Shown here: one piece after another, positions 17,623 to 27,310 of the stretch
How the letters are laid out: each line of letters starts with the position of its first letter
Position numbering within the stretch: the stretch's first letter is position 1
Assembly: GCA_945273835.1 (NCBI GenBank)
Contig: CALYPL010000009.1
Span: forward strand, 25,500-89,499
Length of the DNA: 64,000 bases
Origin: an uncultured Dysgonomonas sp.
GTDB taxonomy: Bacteria > Bacteroidota > Bacteroidia > Bacteroidales > Dysgonomonadaceae
Reading direction: 5' to 3'
The notes under the pieces: model-generated
Told to the model about the DNA's origin: nothing
Seen by the model: the letters and a program-made list of their open reading frames with translations, nothing else
Databases searched by the model: none
Program-made: the position numbers and the translations under genes

Positions 17623-18390
17623 ATGGAAAAATTGACGATTGTTAAAGTTGGGGGCAAAGTAGTTGAGATGGATGCAACCTTGCAACTGTTTTTACATGAT
17701 TTCGCAGGAATCAAAGGATATAAATTATTAGTTCACGGAGGAGGACGAATGGCTACCAATGTGGGCGAAAGGCTTGGAATTGAAAATAAAATGGTAGATG
17801 GCCGGCGTATTACCGATGCCGCTACACTTGATGTGGCTACTATGGTTTATGGCGGTTTAGTCAACAAAAAAGTAGTGGCAGGTCTGCAGGCTTTAGGAAT
17901 AAATGCCCTTGGTCTAACAGGTGCAGACATGGATGTAATCCGATCAGATAAACGCCCAGTCGGTGAAATTGATTATGGTTTTGTGGGCGATGTAAAGAAA
18001 GTAAAAGGTGAACTTATCGCCAAGTTTGTCCAAGAGGGAGTTGTTCCGGTAATGGCTCCGCTCACGCATGATGGATTGGGCAACCTGCTTAATACAAATG
18101 CCGATACCATAGCCGCTGAAGTAGCAAAGGCATTGTGCAATCATTTCGATACTACACTTGTTTTTTGCTTCGAGAAAAAAGGTGTATTGATGGATGAAAA
18201 TGACGATGAGAGCGTTATCCATCGTTTGACAAAACCTGAGTTTGAGGATTTGGTGCGTGATGGAGTTGTAAAAGGCGGAATGATACCTAAATTGGAAAAT
18301 GCCTTTGCCGCCGTATCATCAGGAGTGAAACAGGTAGTAATTACAATGGCTTCGGAGCTTGGCTCTGATTCAGGAACTCGTATCGTATAG
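17623..18390 (+). CDS. argB: Acetylglutamate kinase (N-acyl-glutamate kinase)
   Basis: An amino-acid kinase-fold enzyme of 255 residues that phosphorylates N-acetylglutamate, the second step of arginine synthesis. In some Bacteroides the pathway uses N-succinyl intermediates, so the acyl group here is uncertain. The sequence shows the phosphate-binding KVGGK (8-12), HGGG (38-41), and the C-terminal VVKGGMIPKLENA that holds the substrate-binding and ATP-binding elements. No other arg gene is adjacent. It ends 7 bases before the convergent regulator gene. Confidence 0.92.
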   Translation: MEKLTIVKVGGKVVEMDATLQLFLHDFAGIKGYKLLVHGGGRMATNVGERLGIENKMVDGRRITDAATLDVATMVYGGLVNKKVVAGLQALGINALGLTGADMDVIRSDKRPVGEIDYGFVGDVKKVKGELIAKFVQEGVVPVMAPLTHDGLGNLLNTNADTIAAEVAKALCNHFDTTLVFCFEKKGVLMDENDDESVIHRLTKPEFEDLVRDGVVKGGMIPKLENAFAAVSSGVKQVVITMASELGSDSGTRIV

Positions 18391-18397
18391 AATATTA

Positions 18398-21178
18398 TTA
18401 ACTGTCAGTCCGTGAAATATATTCGGTAGGACTTTGGTTGTAGAATTCTTTAAAACACTTAGTAAAATAAGACGGCGATGAGAAGCCTGTCTCGTAGGCA
18501 ACTTCGGTTATGTTTTTGCTTTTGAGGCTCAACAAGTATTTGGCGTATTTAAGTCTTACGATCCGTACAAGCTCATTTGGAGAATAGTTAGTCAGCGACT
18601 TAATTTTTCTGTACAACTGCGATTTAGACAAACCCAAATGTCTGGCTATATCTTCCACATTGAGTTCAGGATTGGAAATATGCGCTTCCACATAGCTGTT
18701 GAAATTGTCGATAAACTGCTGTTCCACCTCAGCAAGAGTAGTTTTCTTGTTGTCGGTAATAAGATTATTGCTAAAAGTTTCTTTGATTTTCTGCCTGTTC
18801 TCAATTAGTTTAGCGATTCTGATTTTAAGCAATTCAGGATTAAACGGTTTTGGAATATAAGCGTCCGCTCCATATTTGAAACCCAAGGCTTTTTGTTCCT
18901 CCATAGAACAAGCTGTCAGTAGAATAATTGGAATATGGCTTGTGGTAATGTTTTCTTTTATTGTGGAACACACTTCGTAGCCGTCCTTGCGAGGCATCAT
19001 CACATCACTGATTATGACATCGGGAATATATTTCACGGCTTTTTCAATACCTTCCTGTCCGTCAGACGCCTGTATTAAAGAATAATCATCTTTAAGGATT
19101 TGAGCCATATAATCTTGCATATCAGCATTATCTTCGATAACAAGAAGTATCGGTTTATCCGATTCCAATGGTGTGAAGTCATCAACGATTTGCTGTTGAT
19201 TGTCAATGCTTTCCATAGCAAGATGACTATGCGTGTACCCTTCCTGATATGAGCCATCCTCAGATTCATTAACATTGTCCTGATGATATGGCAATGTTAT
19301 AATGAAAGTCGTTCCTTTACCCTCCTCACTCGTGGCGGTTATGTTGCCATGGTGTATGTCTACTAAAGCATATGTAAAAGCGAGTCCTATTCCCGAACTG
19401 TTTTGGTGAGTATCGAGCTTGTAAAAACGTCCGAATACAGCCTCAGTCTTATCATGAGGTATGTATGAACCGCTGTTGAACACACTAAGTCGGGCAAATT
19501 CTTTTTTGTCAATCATCTCTTTGTTCAGGCTGACTTTGATGATCCCGCCATGGTTTACATGCTTCAGGGCATTAGATAGGAGGTTAAAATAGATTTTCTC
19601 CACTTTATCCTTATCGAACCACATCGTAAAGTCATCGTCACTCGTCTCAAAAAGCAAGGCAATATGCTTACGCATTATGTATCCATAAAAAGGCGATGTC
19701 AGACTCTGAATGAAATCTTTAAAGTTATCTTGTACAAAATTCACTTTCATCTTGCCGTTCTCATAGCTTCTGAACTCGATGATCTGTGAGATAAGGCTAA
19801 GAAGTTTATCGCTGTTCTTCTTGACAAGAGTAAGCAACTGATGATGTCCTTTTTTCAGGCTGTTATCGGTCAGCAAAGTTTCAACAGGTCCGATAATAAG
19901 TGATAGGGGAGTTTTGAACTCGTGGGATATATTTGTAAAAAAGGCTAATTTAGATTGTGTGGCTTCTTCCAGCTGTTGAGACAAATTAATAAGTTGCTGT
20001 TTCTGCTGTTCCAGTTCCTGAGCCTGTCTGCTTATCTCATCGTTCTGTAATTTCAATTGCTTATTTGCCTTGTTTTTGCCCCGATAAGCGATATAAACAA
20101 GTACCAGTAGAGTGAAAATAAGAATAAGGGCAGATATTGAAATGTAAAACAGTGTACGTTGATTCGTGTATCGGGCAATGCTTTTGTTAAGCAGTTTATT
20201 TATGTTATCTATTTTTGCCTGATGTTCGTCAATCTGTTCGTTTTGCAGTTGTAAAACACGTATGTTGCTTTTGTCCACTACGGTGCTGTACAGAATATTC
20301 TGCTTTTCGTAAGGTTCACCTTTAAGTATTTTATAGGCTACATCTATAACCTTATCGCCACCTGTGGGATAAATGAATGAGGCATCTATCAGGTTTTTAC
20401 TGATGCTCTCAATCCCTCCGTCTTTAACAGGCAAAGCATCCACACCGATTATGTAGGGTCGTCTGCCACTGTATTTACTGTATGCTTCTTGTACGCCGAG
20501 TGCCATGTTGTCATTGAAGGCGAAAACCACATCTATTTTATCATGTCTGGCAATTTCATTCAGCATTTGTTGCTTAGCTTTGTCTTTCAGGAAATCGCCT
20601 GCAGGCTGTGCCACGATCTGAATATTGGGGAATTTGGCGATTGCTTCCGTAAATCCGTCATGCCGTTCAGTATCGGCGGATGATGTTTCCCAACCACGCA
20701 TTTCAACCACATTGCCTTTACCTTTCAATATGCCACCAACGTACAACCCTGCTTCATAACCCAACATACGGTTGTCTGCTCCCACATAAGCGGTGTAATC
20801 GTTAGTCTCTATATGTCTGTCAAGCAAAACTACAGGAATACCGGCATTGTAAGCTTTTTTTATTATGGGAGTTAGCGTCTCTTCTTCATTCGGAGAGACT
20901 ATCAGCAGGTCTACACCTTCGGCAATGAAGTTTTCAATATCTTTTATTTGCTGGTTTGAGTTATCATTGACTGACTTGATATGTATATGCAGATCGGAAT
21001 GAAAGGAGGCTTCCCGCAGCATTTCGCGGTTGGCAGTCTGTCGCCAGCTGTCATCGCTACATTGAGATACACCGATGGTGTATTCCTTATCTTTATTAGT
21101 CCCGCATGAGGATAACAAAAGGCTCAGGAGTATCTGTATATGAAACAGGTATCTAATCAGGGATGGGATTTTGGGCAT
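18398..21178 (-). CDS. Hybrid two-component system sensor/regulator of the fructan locus (periplasmic sugar-binding type)
   Basis: A 926-residue one-protein signalling system. An N-terminal signal with lipobox LSSC (Cys25) precedes a type I periplasmic-binding-protein sensor of the ribose-binding class (about 30-310). Next come a membrane helix (343-365) and a coiled-coil linker, HisKA with FTNISHEFKTP (His419), an HATPase with NLLSNALKH and SGIGLAF, a receiver with phospho-acceptor Asp725 in SDVMMP, and a C-terminal AraC-type DNA-binding domain (about 820-926). Position and sensor type match B. thetaiotaomicron BT1754, which binds fructose. It should activate the fructan genes that follow. 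I took the ATG at 21178; a TTG two codons earlier is less likely. Confidence 0.93.
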   Translation of the reverse strand: MPKIPSLIRYLFHIQILLSLLLSSCGTNKDKEYTIGVSQCSDDSWRQTANREMLREASFHSDLHIHIKSVNDNSNQQIKDIENFIAEGVDLLIVSPNEEETLTPIIKKAYNAGIPVVLLDRHIETNDYTAYVGADNRMLGYEAGLYVGGILKGKGNVVEMRGWETSSADTERHDGFTEAIAKFPNIQIVAQPAGDFLKDKAKQQMLNEIARHDKIDVVFAFNDNMALGVQEAYSKYSGRRPYIIGVDALPVKDGGIESISKNLIDASFIYPTGGDKVIDVAYKILKGEPYEKQNILYSTVVDKSNIRVLQLQNEQIDEHQAKIDNINKLLNKSIARYTNQRTLFYISISALILIFTLLVLVYIAYRGKNKANKQLKLQNDEISRQAQELEQQKQQLINLSQQLEEATQSKLAFFTNISHEFKTPLSLIIGPVETLLTDNSLKKGHHQLLTLVKKNSDKLLSLISQIIEFRSYENGKMKVNFVQDNFKDFIQSLTSPFYGYIMRKHIALLFETSDDDFTMWFDKDKVEKIYFNLLSNALKHVNHGGIIKVSLNKEMIDKKEFARLSVFNSGSYIPHDKTEAVFGRFYKLDTHQNSSGIGLAFTYALVDIHHGNITATSEEGKGTTFIITLPYHQDNVNESEDGSYQEGYTHSHLAMESIDNQQQIVDDFTPLESDKPILLVIEDNADMQDYMAQILKDDYSLIQASDGQEGIEKAVKYIPDVIISDVMMPRKDGYEVCSTIKENITTSHIPIILLTACSMEEQKALGFKYGADAYIPKPFNPELLKIRIAKLIENRQKIKETFSNNLITDNKKTTLAEVEQQFIDNFNSYVEAHISNPELNVEDIARHLGLSKSQLYRKIKSLTNYSPNELVRIVRLKYAKYLLSLKSKNITEVAYETGFSSPSYFTKCFKEFYNQSPTEYISRTDS

Positions 21179-21181
21179 GCA

Positions 21182-21189
21182 CAAATATA
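21182..21189 (-). promoter_or_regulatory. -7 box immediately before the hybrid regulator ATG
   Basis: TATATTTG on the minus strand is a perfect TAnnTTTG and ends three bases before the ATG at 21178. A start about 5-8 bases downstream of the box would coincide with the start codon, implying a leaderless or near-leaderless mRNA. Confidence 0.45.
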
Positions 21190-21194
21190 CGAAA

Positions 21195-21228
21195 AAGCGT
21201 CATAACTTATTCGACAGTTATGACGCTT
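21195..21228 (-). terminator. Intrinsic terminator after fructokinase
   Basis: A 13-bp perfect stem (AAGCGTCATAACT, 21195-21207, with 21216-21228) and 8-base loop, followed on the minus strand by CTTTTTC. It closes the importer/fructokinase operon and separates it from the regulator gene. Confidence 0.88.
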
Positions 21229-21251
21229 AACATTATATATGTTTCTGCTGA

Positions 21252-22133
21252 TTACTTTCTAAATAATTCTAAATGAGAGTCCGGCAATTTAGGCATAGCT
21301 CCGTGTTGCTGGCAAACATATGCCGATACTTCGACTGCTAACCGATGGGCGTCTTCGATGCGTTCGCCGTGCATATAGGCTGCAACAAATGCGGCGGTGA
21401 AAGAATCTCCTGCTCCGACTGTGTCTGCCACATGCACTTTAGGAGTGGGCAGAGAAGAAGTTTGTCGTGGTGTGAAAACAAAACTTCCTTCAGTACCCTT
21501 AGTCAGGATGATTATATCTAATTTGTACTCATTAAGCAATCGTTTACAGATGTCTTGTTCTTCGCCCGACCAACCATACAGATCAGCGACCACTAATATT
21601 TCTTCATCATTTATTTTCAGCATATTCGCTAATTTGAGCGATTCGTGTATCAGTTCCTTGCTGTAAAAATTCTGACGAAGATTAATGTCGAATATTTTCA
21701 GACTGTCTTTGGGCATCGCCTCAAGGTATTTTCTGATGGTGGTTCTTGAAACATCATTGCGCTGCGCCAACGAGCCGAAACAGGCTGTGCGCGTATTTTT
21801 AGCCAGATTCTCGGTACGTTCTGTGAAAGGTATATTATCCCAAGCCACGTTTTCTAAAATCTTGTAATGAGGGATACCATCTTTTTCAAGGGTGACTTGT
21901 ACCGTACCTGTTGGGTAAGCTGTTTTGTCAATCAGATAATTCAATCCTTTTTGTTCGAGATTCTCAAGTATCTCTTTGCCTAAAAGATCGTCTCCGATAG
22001 CACTTACCGCATAACCGTTAAAACCGAATTGTGACACGTGGTAAGCGAAGTTAGCAGGTGCTCCGCCCAATACTTTTCTTTCGGGGAATATGTCCCATAG
22101 GATTTCTCCCAGTCCAACTACAATGTCTGTCAT
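21252..22133 (-). CDS. Fructokinase, PfkB/ribokinase family
   Basis: This 293-residue enzyme phosphorylates a sugar, here most likely fructose, with ATP in the cytoplasm. It shows the PfkB signatures: GGAPANFA (23-30) near the N-terminus and DTVGAGDSF at 237-245 with catalytic base Asp243. It lies two bases downstream of the MFS importer and just before the hybrid regulator gene, in the same place as BT1757 in B. thetaiotaomicron. Uptake and phosphorylation are thus encoded together. Confidence 0.93.
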   Translation of the reverse strand: MTDIVVGLGEILWDIFPERKVLGGAPANFAYHVSQFGFNGYAVSAIGDDLLGKEILENLEQKGLNYLIDKTAYPTGTVQVTLEKDGIPHYKILENVAWDNIPFTERTENLAKNTRTACFGSLAQRNDVSRTTIRKYLEAMPKDSLKIFDINLRQNFYSKELIHESLKLANMLKINDEEILVVADLYGWSGEEQDICKRLLNEYKLDIIILTKGTEGSFVFTPRQTSSLPTPKVHVADTVGAGDSFTAAFVAAYMHGERIEDAHRLAVEVSAYVCQQHGAMPKLPDSHLELFRK

Positions 22134-22135
22134 GT

Positions 22136-23290
22136 TTATTTATCTGTTTTAAGTTTTGATGTCAATATAAGTAGATACAAAATGCAAATTGATATTATGA
22201 TCAACGCTCCGGCCTGCGATTTGAGGGCATCAGACATAAGTCCCATTAATAGCGGGAATATCGCACCTCCGAATATACCCATCATCATCAGCCCCGATAC
22301 CTCATTTCGTTTATCGGGCATATAAAGCATGGCTTGTGAGAGTATGATCGGGAAAATATTAGAATTACCGAATCCGATGAGTGCCATGCAAATATATATT
22401 GGCAATAATCCGTTAAATATAAACAATCCTACGACAGAAAGGATCATCAGAGCGACACTTATTCCGAAAAATTTCTTTGGTGAAAATCGGGTTAGTACAA
22501 AAGTTCCTGTAAGACACCCTGCTAAGCGGAAGAAGAAATATACGCTTGTTGCTATGACTGCGTCGTCTACACTCATGCCTAAACGCTCTGATAAAATTTT
22601 AGGAGCGGTAACGTTTATGCCTACATCTATACCTACGTGACACATTATACCGAGGAAGGATAGTAAAATGACTTTATTACCCAACAAGGCAAAGCATTGT
22701 CCGATGGTGGTTCTTTTATTCAGTTCTTGCGACTCTTTGATGGATGTAATTCCTAATAATATGATAGACACAACGGCGACAACCATAAATATCGGAAACA
22801 ATATTTTCCAGTTATTGAATTGCATTGCACCCCATCTCGCAATGAACGGTGCTGAAAAGGAGGCTATTGCTTTCACAAATTGACCTAATGTCAGCGAGCT
22901 TGCTAACTTATGGCCTGATACTACATCTGAAAGAAGCGGATTGAGTGATACTTGCATTAATGTATTACCAATGCCCAAGAGTGAGAAGGATATAAGCATG
23001 GTTGTGAATGAATACCCCAATACCGGTAACAAGAGCGACAGAACGGTGATTACTAAACTTAATAATACGGTTTTTCGGCGACCAATTTTGTTCATCAACA
23101 TTCCTGTTGGCACCGAAAATATAAGAAACCATAGAAATACCATTGATGGAAATAGGTTTGCCATGGTATCCGATAGTCCGAGATCTGCTTTGACGTAGTT
23201 TGTAGCTGTTCCTACAAGGTCTACAAATCCCATAACGAAAAATCCCAACATAATAGGGACAAGTAAACTGAGCGTTTTTTGTTGCTTCAT
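22136..23290 (-). CDS. MFS sugar importer (FucP-like), probable fructose transporter
   Basis: A 384-residue major facilitator protein with twelve predicted membrane helices, including the cytoplasmic loop MNKIGRRK (about 67-74) between helices 2 and 3. By position it matches BT1758, the inner-membrane fructose permease of the B. thetaiotaomicron fructan locus. Together with the fructokinase it forms a two-gene operon whose upstream region carries a copy of the shared operator-like motif (23376-23415). Confidence 0.88.
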   Translation of the reverse strand: MKQQKTLSLLVPIMLGFFVMGFVDLVGTATNYVKADLGLSDTMANLFPSMVFLWFLIFSVPTGMLMNKIGRRKTVLLSLVITVLSLLLPVLGYSFTTMLISFSLLGIGNTLMQVSLNPLLSDVVSGHKLASSLTLGQFVKAIASFSAPFIARWGAMQFNNWKILFPIFMVVAVVSIILLGITSIKESQELNKRTTIGQCFALLGNKVILLSFLGIMCHVGIDVGINVTAPKILSERLGMSVDDAVIATSVYFFFRLAGCLTGTFVLTRFSPKKFFGISVALMILSVVGLFIFNGLLPIYICMALIGFGNSNIFPIILSQAMLYMPDKRNEVSGLMMMGIFGGAIFPLLMGLMSDALKSQAGALIIISICILYLLILTSKLKTDK

Positions 23291-23375
23291 GATTATTTGA
23301 TTTTTGTTAGATCATATTGTTGTAATTCCACGTTGCAAAGCTCCTGATAAATTTATTTTGGGAATATAATATTTG

Positions 23376-23415
23376 GTTCAAATGTATGTAAAAATGATGC
23401 ACATATTTTTTACAT
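23376..23415 (-). promoter_or_regulatory. Candidate operator of the fructan regulator, copy 1 (importer/fructokinase operon)
   Basis: Read on the plus strand the block is GTTCA, five variable bases, then ATGTAAAAATGATGCA, a short gap, and TTTTTACAT. ATGTAAAAA and TTTTTACAT form an inverted repeat (23386-23394 with 23407-23415). The same block with the same orientation to its gene recurs before susC at 33664-33704. The edge nearer the gene is about 86 bases from the importer ATG. Confidence 0.65.
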
Positions 23416-23457
23416 CCTGATTTATGGTGTTGAAATACAGTTAATAATAAAACAAGC

Positions 23458-23477
23458 CTTTTCCGGTCTCGGAAAAG
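23458..23477 (-). terminator. Intrinsic terminator at the end of the susC-to-GH32 operon
   Basis: CTTTTCCG (23458-23465) pairs with CGGAAAAG (23470-23477) over a 4-base loop, with partial outer pairing between AACAA and TTGTT flanks and TTGTTTTATT following on the minus strand. It ends the large fructan operon 32 bases after the last GH32 stop. Confidence 0.82.
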
Positions 23478-23508
23478 ACTCGTTTTGTTATCTATATTTA
23501 TTAGATAT

Positions 23509-25719
23509 CTATTGTTTTAATCTATATACTCTGAAGTTTTCAATATTAATTGTTCCGCCGTCAACATTAAAATCGATGCTATTATACGGTTCGGTAGGGA
23601 ACATGGTATTTGTCTGAACCAGTTCTCCATTATTTATAAATATTTCAGATGATGCTTTATCAATCAGCAAACGAATTTTATACGTTTCTTTTGGTACAAG
23701 AGGTGCATTAATTGAGTGTGAGGCGAAATTATTGGAAAAATCTACAAGACCGCTCTTGGAGCGATCTACGATAAATTGCCCTTTCTCTGTATCGAAAACA
23801 AAATTCAGAGATTCTCCTTTACGATTGTAGAGTTTGAAACCGAAATTTCGTGTCGAAGTGTTTCTGATAGTCATTTCAATTTCGTAAGCACCATTGTTAT
23901 TATCCAATAATTTATCGGTTGTATATTTGGTCTTTACCTCGAAGTTGTTGATTGAAACTGAATCTGTACGTAGTTTATCAATTTCTTTCACAGGATAATT
24001 AGCAACTATCAGATGCTTTCCATTATCGGCTAATTTTATATCACGAGGAACGGTCATTGCATTACGGAAGTTAAGTGTAGGTACCTGATTGGTATAACTC
24101 CAATTACTCATCCAACCAATGAATATGTGACGTTTATCGGGAGTATTTTCCCATGTCACACCCGCATAATTATCGCATCCGTAATCAATCCAAAGTGGGT
24201 AGGGTAGATCGTCAGGTATAAATTTCTTTCCGTCGAATGAGCCTATGAAATACTGGGTGGCGCTTCCTCCGTTAGGACCTCCGGGGTTAATGCTGACAAA
24301 CAATACCCATTTTGTTTTTCCCTGATAAGTCAGAGGAATTAAATCAGGACATTCCCATACTCCGCCATGATCGCCTATACCATCTCCGAACTCACTAAGC
24401 CGTGTCCATTCTTTCAGATTTTTCGAGCTGTAAAATGTTATTGTCTGGGTGGTTGCCAAAGACATTATCCATTGGTTGGAGGCATTGTGCCAAAATACCT
24501 TCGGATCACGGAAATCCGCATAATTTGCATCAGTCAGCACAGGATTATTTTCGTATTTGGTAAACGTGCGTCCATTATCAAGACTATAAGCTATACATTG
24601 TGACTGAATTTTTCCGGCTGAAGTATATATGGCTATCATCGCGTCTTTTCCGAATCCTGCTGTATTATTTTTATCTATAACGGCACTTCCCGAAAACATG
24701 GTTCCTAACGAGTCGGGTTCGAGAGCGAAAGGCAAATGTTCCCATTTAATAAAATCTTTAGTTACAGCATGCCCCCAGTGCATGTTGCCCCACATCGAAC
24801 CATAAGGATTGTGCTGAAAATAGAGATGATATTCTCCATTGTGATAAACCATGCCGTTGGGGTCGTTTGTCCAACCATAATAAGGCGAGAAATGGTAGTC
24901 GGGACGATATTTCTCATTATAGTCGAAATCGAAAGTATCGGACTGATTAATTAAAGAAAACCCTATATCAGTTTTTTTTACAAGGTCAAATAATAAGGTT
25001 ATTTGTTGTCCTTTGTAAGGTTCAACGTTGATAGGAACCCAGTAATCAGTTTTAGTCTGTGCTATGCGTATTTCGAGCAATGGACTTATATTCTTTCCAT
25101 CTTGTTGTAAATGAACTTTGGTAACAGGGCCTTTATCTTCGATAGGTATAAGCAAATATTTTTTGTCTATTTTGTAAGACTGTTTATAGTTAACCATAAT
25201 GTTGCTTTTGTCCGTATTACTCATAACTATCTGATCTACCAGAATGTGCCCCCATTCGCCGCGCTGATTATCAACTATTTTTATAACAGCCTTTTTGCCT
25301 TTATAGTTCTTCACATCCCACGATAATTGATGCAAGGCTTCGCTTTCAACAATCGGACGAGAAATGAACACGTTCTGTCCCTCAACTTCGAGCGACATAT
25401 AAACATCAGAACTTATTCCCCCACCGATCAGGAAATTTATAAAATCACGTTCAATCGTGAATGGTGATGAGGTCAGCGTTCCCCGAGAATCGTCTCCTCC
25501 ATGAAAACTGTCGGCGAACGACTTACCCTCGTATCCGATGATTTCCTGCTGTCCCGGTTCGGGCTTATCATTGGGCATCGTTCCGAAAGCATCACCCTCA
25601 ACCGTCCATTTACTAAATGAGCCCGACTCAAAATCATCAATAATTTTGTCTGATGATGAACAGCTTACCAAAGTAATCATGGCAAAACTGATGAATGATA
25701 TACAAAAATGCTTGTTCAT
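23509..25719 (-). CDS. GH32 beta-fructosidase lipoprotein (levanase/inulinase type)
   Basis: The 736-residue protein has a lipoprotein signal ending LVSC (Cys20) and an N-terminal jelly-roll-like extension (about 25-270) common in Bacteroides GH32 enzymes. A five-bladed propeller domain follows, starting YHFSPYYGWTNDPNG with nucleophile Asp286. The RDP transition-state stabiliser is Asp405 and the ECP acid/base is Glu456. A C-terminal beta-sandwich closes the protein. All three catalytic residues are present, so it should release fructose from beta-2,6 or beta-2,1 fructans or sucrose. It is the last gene of the operon, in the position of BT1759. Confidence 0.94.
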   Translation of the reverse strand: MNKHFCISFISFAMITLVSCSSSDKIIDDFESGSFSKWTVEGDAFGTMPNDKPEPGQQEIIGYEGKSFADSFHGGDDSRGTLTSSPFTIERDFINFLIGGGISSDVYMSLEVEGQNVFISRPIVESEALHQLSWDVKNYKGKKAVIKIVDNQRGEWGHILVDQIVMSNTDKSNIMVNYKQSYKIDKKYLLIPIEDKGPVTKVHLQQDGKNISPLLEIRIAQTKTDYWVPINVEPYKGQQITLLFDLVKKTDIGFSLINQSDTFDFDYNEKYRPDYHFSPYYGWTNDPNGMVYHNGEYHLYFQHNPYGSMWGNMHWGHAVTKDFIKWEHLPFALEPDSLGTMFSGSAVIDKNNTAGFGKDAMIAIYTSAGKIQSQCIAYSLDNGRTFTKYENNPVLTDANYADFRDPKVFWHNASNQWIMSLATTQTITFYSSKNLKEWTRLSEFGDGIGDHGGVWECPDLIPLTYQGKTKWVLFVSINPGGPNGGSATQYFIGSFDGKKFIPDDLPYPLWIDYGCDNYAGVTWENTPDKRHIFIGWMSNWSYTNQVPTLNFRNAMTVPRDIKLADNGKHLIVANYPVKEIDKLRTDSVSINNFEVKTKYTTDKLLDNNNGAYEIEMTIRNTSTRNFGFKLYNRKGESLNFVFDTEKGQFIVDRSKSGLVDFSNNFASHSINAPLVPKETYKIRLLIDKASSEIFINNGELVQTNTMFPTEPYNSIDFNVDGGTINIENFRVYRLKQ

Positions 25720-25731
25720 AGGATAATAGTT

Positions 25732-27258
25732 TTACAGATATATATTTAAATTCGTAAAATCAACATCTCCGTTATTAGAAAAAATAGCCCAGGCATTCTG
25801 GTTCATCCGATAGATACGGTTTGTAAATGCAATCTGATTATTGATATAGATAACACAGACCGAATTTTCAATAATAAGTTTAACATCGTATTGAGCCGAT
25901 AAGGGCAACGAAACTTTAGTTCGGTTAACGATATTGGTTTTATTCAGAATGCGGTTGAATTGAAGCTCTTGTTTAGCTAAATTGAAAGTGATCGTATACG
26001 TCTCTTCACGATTACCTCCCGAATTGAATTCAAAGCCAAAAGCTGCAGATGATCGGGGTTTGATACTTGCGCTTATTTTGCTGATTCCTTTTTCAAGGCG
26101 ATCAAAAATGACAATATCCTGTTTATCTCCAGTACCGGATAGTGTATAAGAGGCTGCTTGTTGCTTATCGGGACTAATTACTCTGGGCTGCTGAGGGTTT
26201 ATAAATCTGTCATCAATGCTTTGAGGGATTGAAACGTTTAATGTTCCATCCTGATTCTGAATTAATTTGTGTACAATAAGCGAACCTCCCCAATTAAAAT
26301 TAGTGTCATCCTGATTCTGTTCACGAGTAGGGCACCATGCAAACACATAACGGTCAGTTCCGTCCGATGCAGTCTTACCACCATAGAATGCCTTACCGTC
26401 AAGGTTGCTCCGATTTGGAACTATCCATTCTGAAGAACCTGAATGGCGGTAACGGTAATGTACCATACGATCATTGTCGTTAATGTCGGAGTAAAGAAGA
26501 TATTGATAATCGCCCATTGTAAATACATCGGGACATTCGAGAATGAACGTGTTAGTATCGTCATATATAGGCTCTTCAAGTTGCCAGTTATATAAATCGT
26601 TGGATGCAAAACGTGCGATGACGGCTCGCCACGAACCTTTATAATCGGCACGAGTGGCAATCAGCATCTTAAACTTACCATCTTCTTTTATGATAATCGG
26701 ATCGCGAAACTCGTTACGGTCATACCCACTCGGAGCCATCAGCACAAAGTCTGGTTCTTTAGTCCAATTTTTGAGATCGGAGGATGTAGCCATCAGAATG
26801 CGTTCACGAGGATTGTCGTAATCATTCCCTAAATCTCCATTATGTGCAGTATAAAATGCGTAATACCTGCCATTGTGTTCTATGACCGATCCTGTTCCTA
26901 AAGCCTTTTCGGGGCTATCTTTATATCCGCATGAAATCATTTCGCCCTCATCCACATAGTTCAAGAAATCAGATGTTGTAGCGCAAAACCAAGGATGGAA
27001 AGTATCAGGTGCGGGACGTGTATCCTGTAAATAGAAAATATGAAATTTTCCGTTTTTATAAAACGGCATAGGATCGCCCACCCATCCATGATTGGGTTTG
27101 TAGAACATGTTGTAAACCTGATATTGGTCTTGTACAAAATAAGGGGCAGACGTTTTGAGATTTACGCCGGGTTCGTTACACTCGTAGTTGAAATCGTTAC
27201 TGCACGATAGGGTTATCGCGGCTAACAACAAACTGAATACAGCAAATTTTCCTTTCAT
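25732..27258 (-). CDS. Divergent GH32-family lipoprotein, candidate surface endo-fructanase
   Basis: A 508-residue lipoprotein (LSC, Cys19). It has a GH32-like propeller in which the usual NDPNG motif is replaced by GDPMP: the context is HGWVGDPMPFY and the Asp (62) is kept. FRDP (Asp186) and ECPD (Glu241) are intact, so the triad is complete although the nucleophile loop differs. The C-terminal 150 residues are a beta-sandwich. Position matches BT1760, the surface endo-levanase of B. thetaiotaomicron, so a surface enzyme cutting long fructan chains is a reasonable guess. Endo versus exo action cannot be read from the sequence. Confidence 0.82.
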   Translation of the reverse strand: MKGKFAVFSLLLAAITLSCSNDFNYECNEPGVNLKTSAPYFVQDQYQVYNMFYKPNHGWVGDPMPFYKNGKFHIFYLQDTRPAPDTFHPWFCATTSDFLNYVDEGEMISCGYKDSPEKALGTGSVIEHNGRYYAFYTAHNGDLGNDYDNPRERILMATSSDLKNWTKEPDFVLMAPSGYDRNEFRDPIIIKEDGKFKMLIATRADYKGSWRAVIARFASNDLYNWQLEEPIYDDTNTFILECPDVFTMGDYQYLLYSDINDNDRMVHYRYRHSGSSEWIVPNRSNLDGKAFYGGKTASDGTDRYVFAWCPTREQNQDDTNFNWGGSLIVHKLIQNQDGTLNVSIPQSIDDRFINPQQPRVISPDKQQAASYTLSGTGDKQDIVIFDRLEKGISKISASIKPRSSAAFGFEFNSGGNREETYTITFNLAKQELQFNRILNKTNIVNRTKVSLPLSAQYDVKLIIENSVCVIYINNQIAFTNRIYRMNQNAWAIFSNNGDVDFTNLNIYL

Positions 27259-27310
27259 GATATGATTTATGTTTTGCCAGATGACGGTTACTCCATACTA
27301 AGGCAGGTTA

